Of a stretch of 64,000 nt of DNA, positions 33,455 through 41,477 are shown piece after piece. The notes below the pieces were generated by a model. That model was not told the origin of the DNA. It ran no database searches and saw only the letters and a list, made by a program, of their open reading frames with translations. Within the stretch, counting starts at the first letter, position 1; each line of letters starts with the position of its first letter. This DNA comes from Streptomyces sp. MP131-18 (GTDB taxonomy: Bacteria > Actinomycetota > Actinomycetes > Streptomycetales > Streptomycetaceae): positions 4,070,890 through 4,134,889 of the forward strand of contig NZ_LZNS01000001.1 of the NCBI RefSeq assembly GCF_001984575.1, read 5' to 3'. The translations under genes and the position numbers were made by a program.

Positions 33455-34996
33455 TCACGACAGGTCGGGCCCTTCGGCCCGGTCCTGGCCCAGTGGGCGG
33501 ACGTGCCGCAGCGTCAGCAGGCACAGCACGGTCACGGCCGCGATGGCGGCCCCGGCGACGAGGGCGGCGACGTTCACCCCGGTGGTGAACGCCTCCTGGG
33601 CGGCGCGGATCGTTTCCGGCGGCACCCGGTCGGACACTTCGAGGGCGCCGCCGATGCTGTCGGTGACGCGATCGGCGATCTCGGGCGGCGCGTCCTGGGG
33701 CGTGGGCGCGTGGCTGCGGTAGACGGAGGTGGTGAGACTGCCGAGCAGCGCGACACCGGTCGCGATGCCGAGCTCCTGGACGGTCTCGGACAGGGCCGCG
33801 GCCGAGCCGGATTTCGTTGCCGGGGCGGCGCCGACGACCATGTCCGTGCCCAGCGCGGCGATGGCGCCGAGGCCGAGGTAGACGAAGGCGAAGCCGATCA
33901 CGACCGAGGTCCTGCTGCCGGGTCCCGCGGTCGCGAGCAGCGCGTAGCCGAGCACGGAGATCCCCAGCGTCGCCGCCATGACCAGTCCCGGGCGCATGCG
34001 TCCGGCCAGCAGCGGGGCCCCGATGGCCGCGGCGAACATGGCCAGCGCGGGCGGCCCCATCCACAGGCCGGCCGCCGCCGGGTCGAGTCCTTCGACGAGT
34101 TGCAGGAACTGGGTGACCAGGTACATCGTGCCGCCGACGCCGACCAGCCCGACCAGCAGGACCGCCAGCGCGGCCGAGAAGGCACGGTCGGTGAACAGCG
34201 TCACGTCGAGCAGCGGCGAGGCGAGCCGGCGCTGCCTGCGCACGAACCCGGCGCCCGCCGCCCCGCCGGCCGCTGCGAGGACGGCGGTCAGCGGGGTGGG
34301 CCCGTAGGCGGCCATGTCCTTCACGGCATAGACGACGGGGAGGATGGCGGCCAGCGAGAGGACGACGCTGACCGGGTCGAGCCGGCCCTCGCGGGGCGCG
34401 ACGTACTCGGGGAGCAGCAGCCGCGCACCGGCCAGCACGAGGACCGCGACGGGGACGGCGAGCAGGAAGGCCGCTCCCCACCAGAACCGGTCGACCAGCG
34501 CGCCGCCGACCACGGGGCCCGCGGCCATCCCGAGCGCGAACATCGTCGCCCACACCCCGATCGCGAGGGCGCGCTGCCGCGCGTCGGGGAACATGTTGGA
34601 GATCAGCGACAGGGTCGAAGGCATGAGCGTGGCCCCGGCGACGCCGAGCAGTGCCCTGGCCAGGATCAGCAGGTCGGCGCTCGGGGCGAACGCGGCCAGG
34701 ACCGAGACGCCCGCGAACGCCACGACCCCGATCATCAACAGGCGCCGCCTGCCGATCCGGTCGCCCACGGTGCCCATCGTGATGAGGAGACCGGCGATGA
34801 AGAAGCCGTAGGCGTCCATGATCCACAGCGTCTGCGTCGCCGAGGGGTCGAGGTCGGCGGCCATGCTCGGCAGCACCAGGTACAGCACCGTGAGGTCCAG
34901 GCCCAGCAGCACGGTCGGCAGCGCCAGCAGCGCAAGGCCCGCCCATTCCCGCGCTCCCGCGCGCTTCGTTCCGGTCTGCGTCAGCGTCTGCGTCAT
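33455..34996 (-). CDS. MFS drug exporter, DHA2 (14-TMS) family
   Basis: 513 residues with about 14 membrane spans. Motif A (GTVGDRIGRRRLL), motif C-like GMAAGPVVGGALVDRFWW, and the DHA2-type start LDLTVLYLVLPSMAADL identify a proton-driven drug exporter of the EmrB/QacA kind. I use the ATG at 34996; another ATG at 35008 falls within the predicted -10 element, and the spacing suggests a leaderless message. The TetR gene follows 33 bp downstream and likely regulates it. Confidence 0.9.
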   Translation of the reverse strand: MTQTLTQTGTKRAGAREWAGLALLALPTVLLGLDLTVLYLVLPSMAADLDPSATQTLWIMDAYGFFIAGLLITMGTVGDRIGRRRLLMIGVVAFAGVSVLAAFAPSADLLILARALLGVAGATLMPSTLSLISNMFPDARQRALAIGVWATMFALGMAAGPVVGGALVDRFWWGAAFLLAVPVAVLVLAGARLLLPEYVAPREGRLDPVSVVLSLAAILPVVYAVKDMAAYGPTPLTAVLAAAGGAAGAGFVRRQRRLASPLLDVTLFTDRAFSAALAVLLVGLVGVGGTMYLVTQFLQLVEGLDPAAAGLWMGPPALAMFAAAIGAPLLAGRMRPGLVMAATLGISVLGYALLATAGPGSRTSVVIGFAFVYLGLGAIAALGTDMVVGAAPATKSGSAAALSETVQELGIATGVALLGSLTTSVYRSHAPTPQDAPPEIADRVTDSIGGALEVSDRVPPETIRAAQEAFTTGVNVAALVAGAAIAAVTVLCLLTLRHVRPLGQDRAEGPDLS

Positions 34997-35032
34997 AAGT
35001 TGAACCATAGTACAAGTAGAACTATCGTCCAA
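34997..35032 (-). promoter_or_regulatory. Promoter and operator of the MFS-tetR operon, apparently leaderless
   Basis: On the minus strand, TTGGAC (35027-35032), a 17-nt spacer and TATGGT (35004-35009) lie 7 nt before the ATG at 34996, so transcription should begin at or next to the start codon. Inside the spacer region an inverted repeat ATAGT-N9-ACTAT (35007-35025) covers the -10 element and fits a TetR operator. Confidence 0.6.
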
Positions 35033-35038
35033 ATATGA

Positions 35039-35206
35039 GGGAACGGTACGTGCCCCTGGTGCCACGGGGCGCTCGCGCGCAGCCGGAGCGAGGCGGGCGA
35101 ACTCCAGAAGGCCATCGGCGGGCTCGGCGAACTCCTCGCCGACCAGGAACGCATCCTCGCCCTGCGCAGGACGCTCGACAGGTGGCGCACGCGGTGGCGG
35201 GAGTAG
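35039..35206 (+). pseudogene. Orphan C-terminal reading-frame fragment
   Basis: From 35039 an open frame without a start codon reads CPWCHGALARS, then SEAGELQKAIGGLGELLADQ and RILALRRTLDRWRTRWRE to a TAG at 35206. The amphipathic helix looks like real protein, and the CxxC may be a zinc knuckle, but the frame is cut by a stop just upstream. I read it as the tail of a lost gene, or as chance. Confidence 0.25.
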
Positions 35207-35256
35207 GACGGGAATCCGCCGGTTCGCCCGGCTTCCCGTGCTTCTAGGGTGGGGGC

Positions 35257-36057
35257 ATGCGAGCCCCCGCCGCCCGCCCGCGCACGAGCCGGGAGACCCG
35301 TACGCTGCCCGCCCTCGCCCCGGGCGCGGTCGAGGTGCCGTTCGTCATCCGGTGCTATGACGAGGTCGTCGCCCACGACACCACCTGGAACGAGCACTCC
35401 CACCCCTGCCACGAACTGCTCTGGAACCAGCGCGGCGCGTCCACGGCCGTGGTGGGCGCGCGGGTGTGGACCATCACTCCCACCCTGGGGCTGTGGATGC
35501 CGGCGGGCACCCTGCATTCCGGCTCGGCGACAGCCGGCACCTGGTTCCGCGCGAGCTTCTTCGGCCTCAGCGGCACCACCTCGATCTCCGACGTCCCCGT
35601 GGCCGTCGAGATCACCCCGCTGCTCCGGCTGCTCCTCGAACGACTGGGCGAGTCCCGGCTCTCCGCGGCGTCCCGGTCGGTGACGGAGGCCATGGTGCTG
35701 GATGTGCTCACGCCGTCTTCGCGCGAACTGCTGCTCAACGTGCCCGTGTCCGACCTGCTGCGGCCCATCGCCGAGGCGGTCCGCGAGGACCCCCGCGACC
35801 AGCGGACGCTGGCCAACTGGGCGGCCGAGCTGGGGGTGAGCCCCCGCACGATCACCCGGGCGTTCACCGCGGAGACCGGCACCAGCTTCGGGCGCTGGGT
35901 CGCGGCGGTGCGCGCGCAGCACGCGGTCGGGCTGCTGACCCGGGGCTGGGAGGTCGAGGCTGTCGCGGAGCGGGTCGGCTACCGGTCGGCGAGCGCGTTC
36001 GGCGCGGCCTTCCGGCGCACCACCGGGCTCACCCCGGGGGCTTTCCGGACCCGTTGA
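35257..36057 (+). CDS. AraC-family regulator
   Basis: 266 residues, ATG at 35257 with GGTGGGGG upstream. The N-terminal cupin-like sensing domain contains HSHPCHELLWNQRG and WMPAGTLHSG. The C-terminal pair of helix-turn-helix motifs reads TLANWAAELGVSPRTITRAF and AVAERVGYRSASAFGAAFRRTTGLTPGAFR. It lies upstream of, and in line with, the siderophore uptake operon (210 bp away) and could activate it in response to a siderophore, as AraC regulators of this type do; the iron box lies between them. Confidence 0.88.
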   Translation: MRAPAARPRTSRETRTLPALAPGAVEVPFVIRCYDEVVAHDTTWNEHSHPCHELLWNQRGASTAVVGARVWTITPTLGLWMPAGTLHSGSATAGTWFRASFFGLSGTTSISDVPVAVEITPLLRLLLERLGESRLSAASRSVTEAMVLDVLTPSSRELLLNVPVSDLLRPIAEAVREDPRDQRTLANWAAELGVSPRTITRAFTAETGTSFGRWVAAVRAQHAVGLLTRGWEVEAVAERVGYRSASAFGAAFRRTTGLTPGAFRTR

Positions 36058-36163
36058 GCGGGCCTGCCGGGCGTTCACCCGCCGGTCGTATGTCCCGATT
36101 GCTACAACACGTGTCCCGAAAGGCTGATTGCGACATGGGGTCGGCTCTCTTAAGGTGCTCAAG

Positions 36164-36182
36164 GAAGGCAAGCCTTACCTAA
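36164..36182. promoter_or_regulatory. DmdR/IdeR-type iron box
   Basis: GAAGGCAAGCCTTACCTAA matches 14 of 19 positions of the actinobacterial iron-box consensus (TTAGGTTAGGCTCACCTAA), including the GCxTxACCTAA half. It lies about 86 bp upstream of the siderophore-binding lipoprotein start and would let an iron-loaded DtxR-family repressor shut off the uptake operon. Confidence 0.75.
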
Positions 36183-36267
36183 GTGGCTTGCGTCAGTACG
36201 GTGCACCGCTCCACGACCGCGTTCCGCGACCCAGACGTGCGAGGTCCGACACCAAGGAGTTCCGGAA

Positions 36268-37341
36268 GTGGAGTACGGATCAATGCGCCCACACCGCATT
36301 CCCCTGCTTGCCATGGCGGCGGTCCTGCTGGGGCTCACGGCCTGCGGCGGCTCCTCCGACGCCCAGGACGACAGCGACGGGAACGGAGGCAACGGCGGGA
36401 ACGGCGGGAACGGTCCGGCCGCGTTCCCCCTCACGGTCGAGCACGCCCTGGGGGAGACCACCATCTCCGCCCAGCCGGAGCGCGTCGCCACCGTCAACTG
36501 GGCCAACCACGAGGTGCCGCTGGCCCTCGGCGTCGTCCCGGTCGGCATGGCCGCGGCCAACTTCGGCGACGACGACGGCGACGGGGTCCTGCCCTGGGTC
36601 AGCGAGCGGCTCGACGAGCTGGGGGCCGAGCCCCCGGTCCTGTTCGACGAGACCGACGGCATCGACTTCGAGGCCGTGGCCGACACCCGCCCCGACGTGA
36701 TCCTGGCCTCCTACTCGGGGCTGACGCGGCAGGACTACGACACCCTGAGCGAGATCGCGCCCGTGGTGGCGTACCCGGACTCCCCGTGGGCCACGCCGTG
36801 GCGCGAGATCATCCGCCTGAACAGCGAGGCGATCGGACTCGCCGACGAGGGCGAGGAGCTGATCACGGACATCGAGGGCGACATCGAGGCCGTGGTCGCC
36901 GACTACCCGCAGCTGCAAGGGAAGTCGGCGATGTTCATGACGCACGTCGACCCCAACGACGTGAGCGAGATCGGCTTCTACACCACGCACGACACCAGAA
37001 CCCTCTTCTTCGAGGACCTCGGAATGACCACCCCGGGCAGCATCGCGGCGGCTTCCGAGGGCACCGACCAGTTCGCCCTGACGCGCAGCGCGGAGCAGGT
37101 CGACGTGTTCGACGACGTGGACATCATCACCGGATACGGCGACGAGACCGGCGAGCTGCTCGAAACGATGCGGAACGACCCGCTGCTGTCCAAGATCCCC
37201 GCCGTCGAACGCGGCTCGGTCTACCTCCTGCCGGGCAGCGCCCCCCTCGCCACCGCGGCGAACCCCACCCCCCTGTCGATCTCCTGGGTGCTGGAGGACT
37301 ACGTGGCGGCACTCGCCGAAGCGGCGGACAGGGTCGGGTGA
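36268..37341 (+). CDS. Iron-siderophore ABC transporter, substrate-binding lipoprotein
   Basis: 357 residues from the GTG at 36268, with AAGGAG 8 nt upstream; an in-frame ATG 15 nt later lacks such a site. The signal peptide ends in lipobox LGLTAC (Cys26). After a Gly/Asn low-complexity spacer the class III binding fold appears: TTISAQPERVATVNWANHEV, LGVVPVGMAAANFG, DVILASYSGLTRQDYDTL and WATPWREIIRLN. Such proteins bind ferric hydroxamate or catecholate siderophores outside the membrane. Its TGA overlaps the next gene's GTG, opening a four-gene operon under an iron box. Confidence 0.93.
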   Translation: MEYGSMRPHRIPLLAMAAVLLGLTACGGSSDAQDDSDGNGGNGGNGGNGPAAFPLTVEHALGETTISAQPERVATVNWANHEVPLALGVVPVGMAAANFGDDDGDGVLPWVSERLDELGAEPPVLFDETDGIDFEAVADTRPDVILASYSGLTRQDYDTLSEIAPVVAYPDSPWATPWREIIRLNSEAIGLADEGEELITDIEGDIEAVVADYPQLQGKSAMFMTHVDPNDVSEIGFYTTHDTRTLFFEDLGMTTPGSIAAASEGTDQFALTRSAEQVDVFDDVDIITGYGDETGELLETMRNDPLLSKIPAVERGSVYLLPGSAPLATAANPTPLSISWVLEDYVAALAEAADRVG

Positions 37342-38381
37342 CGGCGCTCGGAACCCGACGCCCGCCGGACGCCGCCATGGTGCGGCGTCCGGCGCGCGTC
37401 CGGCTGCTGTGGCTCCTGGTCCTGGTCCTGACGCTGGCCCTGATCATGCTGGCGTCCGTCGCCTTCGGCTCGCGCACCGTTCCCTTCTCCGACGTCCTCG
37501 CGGCGCTCGGCGGCGCCGAGGACACCCTGGAACAGGCGGCGGTCACCAAGCGGATTCCGCGCACGGTGCTCGCCCTGATCATCGGCGCCGCGCTCGGCCT
37601 GGCGGGCGCGGTCATGCAGGGAGTGACGCGCAACCCGCTGGCCGATCCCGGAATCCTCGGTGTCAACATGGGCGCCTCACTCGCCGTCGTCACGGCGGTC
37701 GCCTACTTCGGGCTCACCTCGCCGACCGGGTACGTCTGGGTCGCGATGGCCGGGGCGGCCGTCTCGGCCGTGTTCGTGTACACCGTCGGCTCCCTCGGGC
37801 GCGGCGGTGCCACCCCCCTCAAACTCGCGCTCGCGGGCGCCGCGACGTCGGCGGCGTTCGCCTCGCTCGTCACCGCCGTCGTGCTGCCCCGCAACGACAT
37901 CGCCGGCAGCTTCCGGCTCTGGCAGATCGGCGGCGTGGGCGGCGCGTCGTTCGAACGCATCGGGCACGTGCTGCCGTTCCTCGCCGTGGGCTGCGCCATC
38001 TGCCTCCTGTCGGCGCGGACCCTCAACTCGCTGGCCCTCGGCGACGAACTCGCCGCGGGACTCGGCGAACGGGTCGCCCTCGCCCGCGCCACGGCCGCGG
38101 TCGGCGCCGTCGTGCTGTGCGGCGCCGCGACGGCCGTCGCGGGCCCGATCGGGTTCGTCGGTCTTGTCGTTCCGCACGCCTGCCGCCTGCTGACCGGCGT
38201 CGACCACCGCTGGCTCCTGCCGTTCTCCGCCCTGGCCGGCGCCGCGCTGCTCACCGCCGCCGACGTCGTCGGACGCGTCGTGGCCCGCCCCGCCGAGGTC
38301 GACGTGGGCATCGTGACCGCGCTGATCGGCGCGCCGTTCTTCATCCACATCGTCCGCCGTCAGAAGGTGCGTGCCCTGTGA
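37338..38381 (+). CDS. FecCD-family siderophore ABC permease 1
   Basis: 347 residues. The GTG at 37338 overlaps the binding-protein stop by 4 nt (GTGA). Nine to ten hydrophobic segments and the typical FecCD sequence: RIPRTVLALIIGAALGLAGAVMQGVTRNPLADPGILGVNMGASLAV in pieces, ALGDELAAGLGERVALAR (coupling region) and GPIGFVGLVVPHACRLLTGVDHR. It forms half of the membrane channel with permease 2. Coupling to the neighbours indicates fixed stoichiometry. Confidence 0.93.
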   Translation: MTALGTRRPPDAAMVRRPARVRLLWLLVLVLTLALIMLASVAFGSRTVPFSDVLAALGGAEDTLEQAAVTKRIPRTVLALIIGAALGLAGAVMQGVTRNPLADPGILGVNMGASLAVVTAVAYFGLTSPTGYVWVAMAGAAVSAVFVYTVGSLGRGGATPLKLALAGAATSAAFASLVTAVVLPRNDIAGSFRLWQIGGVGGASFERIGHVLPFLAVGCAICLLSARTLNSLALGDELAAGLGERVALARATAAVGAVVLCGAATAVAGPIGFVGLVVPHACRLLTGVDHRWLLPFSALAGAALLTAADVVGRVVARPAEVDVGIVTALIGAPFFIHIVRRQKVRAL

Positions 38382-39439
38382 GCGCCCCCGCCGTCACCCG
38401 GCCCCGGCCGTCGTCCGTGCTCCGGGCCGTCACCCACGGCCGGACGCGACGCGCCGCCCGGCGCCGGCTCATCGTCCTGGTCCTCGCGGTGCTCGTCGTC
38501 GCCGCGTTCGCCATCACCCTGATGTACGGGCAGACGTACTACCCGCCGGGCGACGTGATCCGGGTGATCCTCGGGGAGCAGGTGCCGGGGGCGTCCTTCA
38601 CGGTCGGGCGGCTCCGCCTGCCGCGCGCGGTACTCGCCGTAACGGCGGGATTCAGCTTCGGCCTGGCCGGCGTCACCTTCCAGACGATGCTCCGCAACCC
38701 GCTGGCCAGCCCCGACATCATCGGCATCAGCGCGGGCGCGAGCGCCGCGGCGGCCATCGCGATCGTCACGCTGTCCCTGAACGAGAGCCAGGTCTCCTTC
38801 TTCGCGATCGCCGCCGCCCTCGCCGTCGCCCTGCTGGTCTACACCCTGGCCTTCCGGGACGGCGTCGCCAGCACCCGGCTCATCCTCATCGGCATCGGGA
38901 TCTCCGCGATGCTCGACAGCGTCACCTCCTACGTCCTGTCCCGGGCCGCAGAATGGGACCTCCAGGAGGCGATGCGCTGGCTGACCGGCAGCCTCAACGG
39001 CACCACCTGGGATCAGGTCGTGCCCACCCTCGCCGCCCTGGCCGTGCTCGTCCCCGTCCTGCTGTCGCGGGCCCGCGACCTCTCCGCGATGCAGCTCGGC
39101 GACGACACCGCCGCCGCCCTCGGAGTCCGCGTCGAACGCACCCGCGTCACGCTGATCGTCGCCGCCGTCGGCCTGATCGCCTTCGCCACCGCCGCCGCCG
39201 GGCCGATCGCGTTCGTGGCCTTCCTGTCAGGGCCCATCGCGGCCCGGCTCGTGGGGCCCGGCACCTCACTGCTGGTACCGGCCGGGCTCGTCGGCGCCCT
39301 GCTGGTGCTCACCGCGGACTTCACCGGCCAGTTCGCGTTCGACGTCCGCTACCCGGTCGGCGTCGTCACCGGCGTCCTCGGAGCGCCCTATCTCATCTAC
39401 CTGATCATCCGCACCCACCGGGCGGGAGGCTCGCTTTGA
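38378..39439 (+). CDS. FecCD-family siderophore ABC permease 2
   Basis: 353 residues from the GTG at 38378, overlapping the first permease by 4 nt. After an Arg-rich N-terminus the FecCD domain shows RLRLPRAVLAVTAGFSFGLAGVTFQTMLRNPLASPDIIGISAGASAAA in pieces, MRWLTGSLNGTTWDQV and the coupling motif QLGDDTAAALGVRVERTR, then GPIAFVAFLSGPIAARL. It pairs with permease 1 to import a ferric siderophore. Confidence 0.93.
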   Translation: MSAPAVTRPRPSSVLRAVTHGRTRRAARRRLIVLVLAVLVVAAFAITLMYGQTYYPPGDVIRVILGEQVPGASFTVGRLRLPRAVLAVTAGFSFGLAGVTFQTMLRNPLASPDIIGISAGASAAAAIAIVTLSLNESQVSFFAIAAALAVALLVYTLAFRDGVASTRLILIGIGISAMLDSVTSYVLSRAAEWDLQEAMRWLTGSLNGTTWDQVVPTLAALAVLVPVLLSRARDLSAMQLGDDTAAALGVRVERTRVTLIVAAVGLIAFATAAAGPIAFVAFLSGPIAARLVGPGTSLLVPAGLVGALLVLTADFTGQFAFDVRYPVGVVTGVLGAPYLIYLIIRTHRAGGSL

Positions 39440-40248
39440 CCACGTCCCACACACTCGCGGCCGAAAACCTCACGCTCGGCTATGGCGACCGCGTCGTCGT
39501 CTCGGACCTCGACCTGACCGTGCCGCCCGGCGCGATCACGGTCATCGTCGGGGCCAACGCCTGCGGGAAGTCGACGCTGCTGCGTTCGATGTCCCGGCTG
39601 CTCGCGCCGCGCGAAGGCCGCGTGGTCCTGGACGGCAAGGAGGTGCACCGCCGGCCGGCCAAGGAACTCGCCCGCACCCTCGGCCTGCTGCCCCAGTCGC
39701 CCCTCGCCCCCGAGGGCATCACCGTCCTCGACCTCGTCGGCCGGGGGCGCCACCCCCACCAGGGCATCTTCTCCCGCTGGAACGAGAACGACGACGCCGC
39801 GGTGGCGTCGGCCCTGGAGGCCACCCGGACCGCCGACCTCGCCGACCGCGCCGTCGACGAACTGTCCGGCGGCCAGCGGCAGCGGGTGTGGATCGCCATG
39901 GTCCTGGCGCAGCAGACCGATCTGCTGCTGCTCGACGAGCCCACCACGTTCCTCGACGTCACCCACCAGATCGAGGTACTCGACCTGCTGACCGACCTCA
40001 ACCGGACCCGCGGCACCACGATCGTGATGGTGCTGCACGACCTCAACCTCGCCGCCCGGTACGCGGACCACCTCATCGCCCTGGCGGCGGGCCGCCTGCA
40101 CGCCGCCGGAACCCCGGCCGGGGTACTGACGGAGGAGAGCGTCCGCGCCGTCTTCGGCCTCGACAGCCGCATCATCGAGGACCCGCTCTCCGGCAGGCCC
40201 CTGATGCTGCCCATCGGCAGACACCACACGGCGCCCGCGGACACCTGA
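39436..40248 (+). CDS. Siderophore ABC transporter ATP-binding protein
   Basis: 270 residues from a TTG at 39436 that overlaps the permease stop by 4 nt (TTGA); no other start gives such coupling. Walker A is GANACGKST, the variant usual in FecE/FepC proteins; Q-loop LLPQSPLAPEG; signature LSGGQRQRVWIAM; Walker B LLLLDEPTTFLD; and switch His in VLHDLNLAARY. It powers the two permeases. The C-terminal segment GVLTEESVRAVFGLDSRII is typical of iron-siderophore ATPases. Confidence 0.94.
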   Translation: MTTSHTLAAENLTLGYGDRVVVSDLDLTVPPGAITVIVGANACGKSTLLRSMSRLLAPREGRVVLDGKEVHRRPAKELARTLGLLPQSPLAPEGITVLDLVGRGRHPHQGIFSRWNENDDAAVASALEATRTADLADRAVDELSGGQRQRVWIAMVLAQQTDLLLLDEPTTFLDVTHQIEVLDLLTDLNRTRGTTIVMVLHDLNLAARYADHLIALAAGRLHAAGTPAGVLTEESVRAVFGLDSRIIEDPLSGRPLMLPIGRHHTAPADT

Positions 40249-40323
40249 CGAACGGTGGATAGATCCGGCCGCCGGCCGGCGTCTGAGTCATGACCGACCA
40301 ACGACAGACCCTTTGGAGGGTTC

Positions 40324-40869
40324 ATGACCGGGAAGTTGACTCTCAGGCGCGCCGTGCTCACCGGCGCCGCTGCCGCCGCCGCGATGGTGGTGCTCCTCCC
40401 GCAGGGGGCCCAGGCCGGCGGGATGGACCTGATCGAGGCGCAGCCCTACGAGCGGGTGGAGATCAACGACTCCTTCGTGATGGGGCTGCTGCCCGAGGGC
40501 AACCAGAACTACGTGGTTTCCTCCCCCGAGCAGTTCGACGAAAGCGTCGAGGCCGCCAAGCAGTACCCCGGCAGCAACATCCGCCCCAACAGCATCAGCG
40601 CCGGCATGTACGGCGAGGACGGCGAGATCGTCCTGATCGAGGGTGCCTGGCGGCTGGACGAGGGCGTGCCGTTCATCTCGGTCACCCCGGAGGGCCAGGA
40701 CTGGGGCTACGGGGCGCACCCGGTGGCGCTGGAGAACGAGGACGGCTGGGGTACGTTCTACTTCGACCCCACCCACTGGGAGATCGAGGGCGTCGACACC
40801 TACACGATCACCGCGAGCAACGGGTACGGCGAGGTGTTCAGCGAGCTCGAGGTCTCCCTCGACCGCTGA
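40324..40869 (+). CDS. Secreted protein equal to the external domain of the neighbouring anti-sigma-like protein
   Basis: 181 residues; GGAGGG lies 5 nt before the ATG. Residues 1-31 are a signal peptide (RRAVLTG, then Ala-rich, AQA). The mature part is a paralogue of residues about 90-236 of the membrane protein at 41443-42153: both contain PYERV.INDSFVMGLLPEGN, YVVS.PEQFDE and AAKQYPGSNI. At DNA level 40441-40605 and 41728-41892 differ at only about 11 of 165 positions by eye, so the duplication is recent or kept alike by gene conversion. It precedes the sigma-factor gene and could be a soluble sensor, decoy or ligand of that system. No family was recognised. Confidence 0.82.
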   Translation: MTGKLTLRRAVLTGAAAAAAMVVLLPQGAQAGGMDLIEAQPYERVEINDSFVMGLLPEGNQNYVVSSPEQFDESVEAAKQYPGSNIRPNSISAGMYGEDGEIVLIEGAWRLDEGVPFISVTPEGQDWGYGAHPVALENEDGWGTFYFDPTHWEIEGVDTYTITASNGYGEVFSELEVSLDR

Positions 40870-40907
40870 GGCGACGTCCGACGACTCCGACGACTCCGAC
40901 AGCTCCG

Positions 40908-41477
40908 ATGACTCGCGCACCCGAAGCCCTCGATGCCGACTTCAGGACCTTCGCGGTCAGCCGGTGGTCCCCGCTGCTGCGGACCGCCTACCTGCTGACC
41001 GGCAACCACCATGACGCGGAGGACCTGACCCAGTCGGCGCTGGTCAAGGCGTACGCGCGGTGGGATCGGGTGACACAGGCGGCCGATCCGGACGCCTACG
41101 TGTGGCGCATCATGATCAACGCCCATCGCGACCGGGTCCGCCGGCTGCGGGTGCCCGAGTGGCTGACGACCCGGTTCCCGGAACAGACCGTCCGGGACCG
41201 GGTCGATCACGTCCTCGCCCGGGGCGTGTTAACGGCCGCGCTGCAACGGCTCCCGCCGCGGCAGCGCGCCGCGGTCGTGCTGCGTTACGTCGAGGACCGC
41301 ACCGAGACCGAGGTCGCCGCGCTGCTCGGCATCCGGGTCGGAACGGTGCGCAGCCGGTCGGCGCGCGGCCTGGAGAAACTGCGCGCCGACCCGGCGGTCC
41401 TCGACCTGCGCGAGCCGGAGAACGGACAGGAGGTGACGAGCCGTGCCGGAGCGGAAGAACGGGCCGGAGCTCGTTGA
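40908..41477 (+). CDS. SigE-family ECF RNA polymerase sigma factor
   Basis: 189 residues from the ATG at 40908, just after a 9-bp GACGACTCC repeat. Region 2 reads LLRTAYLLTGNHHDAEDLTQSALVKAYARWDRV; region 4 reads LQRLPPRQRAAVVLRYVEDRTETEVAALLGIRVGTVRSRSARGLEKL, both split here by family convention. It fits the actinobacterial SigE (TIGR02983-like) group. The gene overlaps the anti-sigma-like gene by 35 nt, so the two are translationally coupled. Codon 108 (41229-41231) is TTA, which in streptomycetes needs the bldA tRNA and would tie the system to development. Confidence 0.9.
   Translation: MTRAPEALDADFRTFAVSRWSPLLRTAYLLTGNHHDAEDLTQSALVKAYARWDRVTQAADPDAYVWRIMINAHRDRVRRLRVPEWLTTRFPEQTVRDRVDHVLARGVLTAALQRLPPRQRAAVVLRYVEDRTETEVAALLGIRVGTVRSRSARGLEKLRADPAVLDLREPENGQEVTSRAGAEERAGAR

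Noticed and set aside
31545..35015. A 1156-codon open frame on the minus strand
   Set aside because: It runs through five separate well-supported genes in another frame and lacks any motif.
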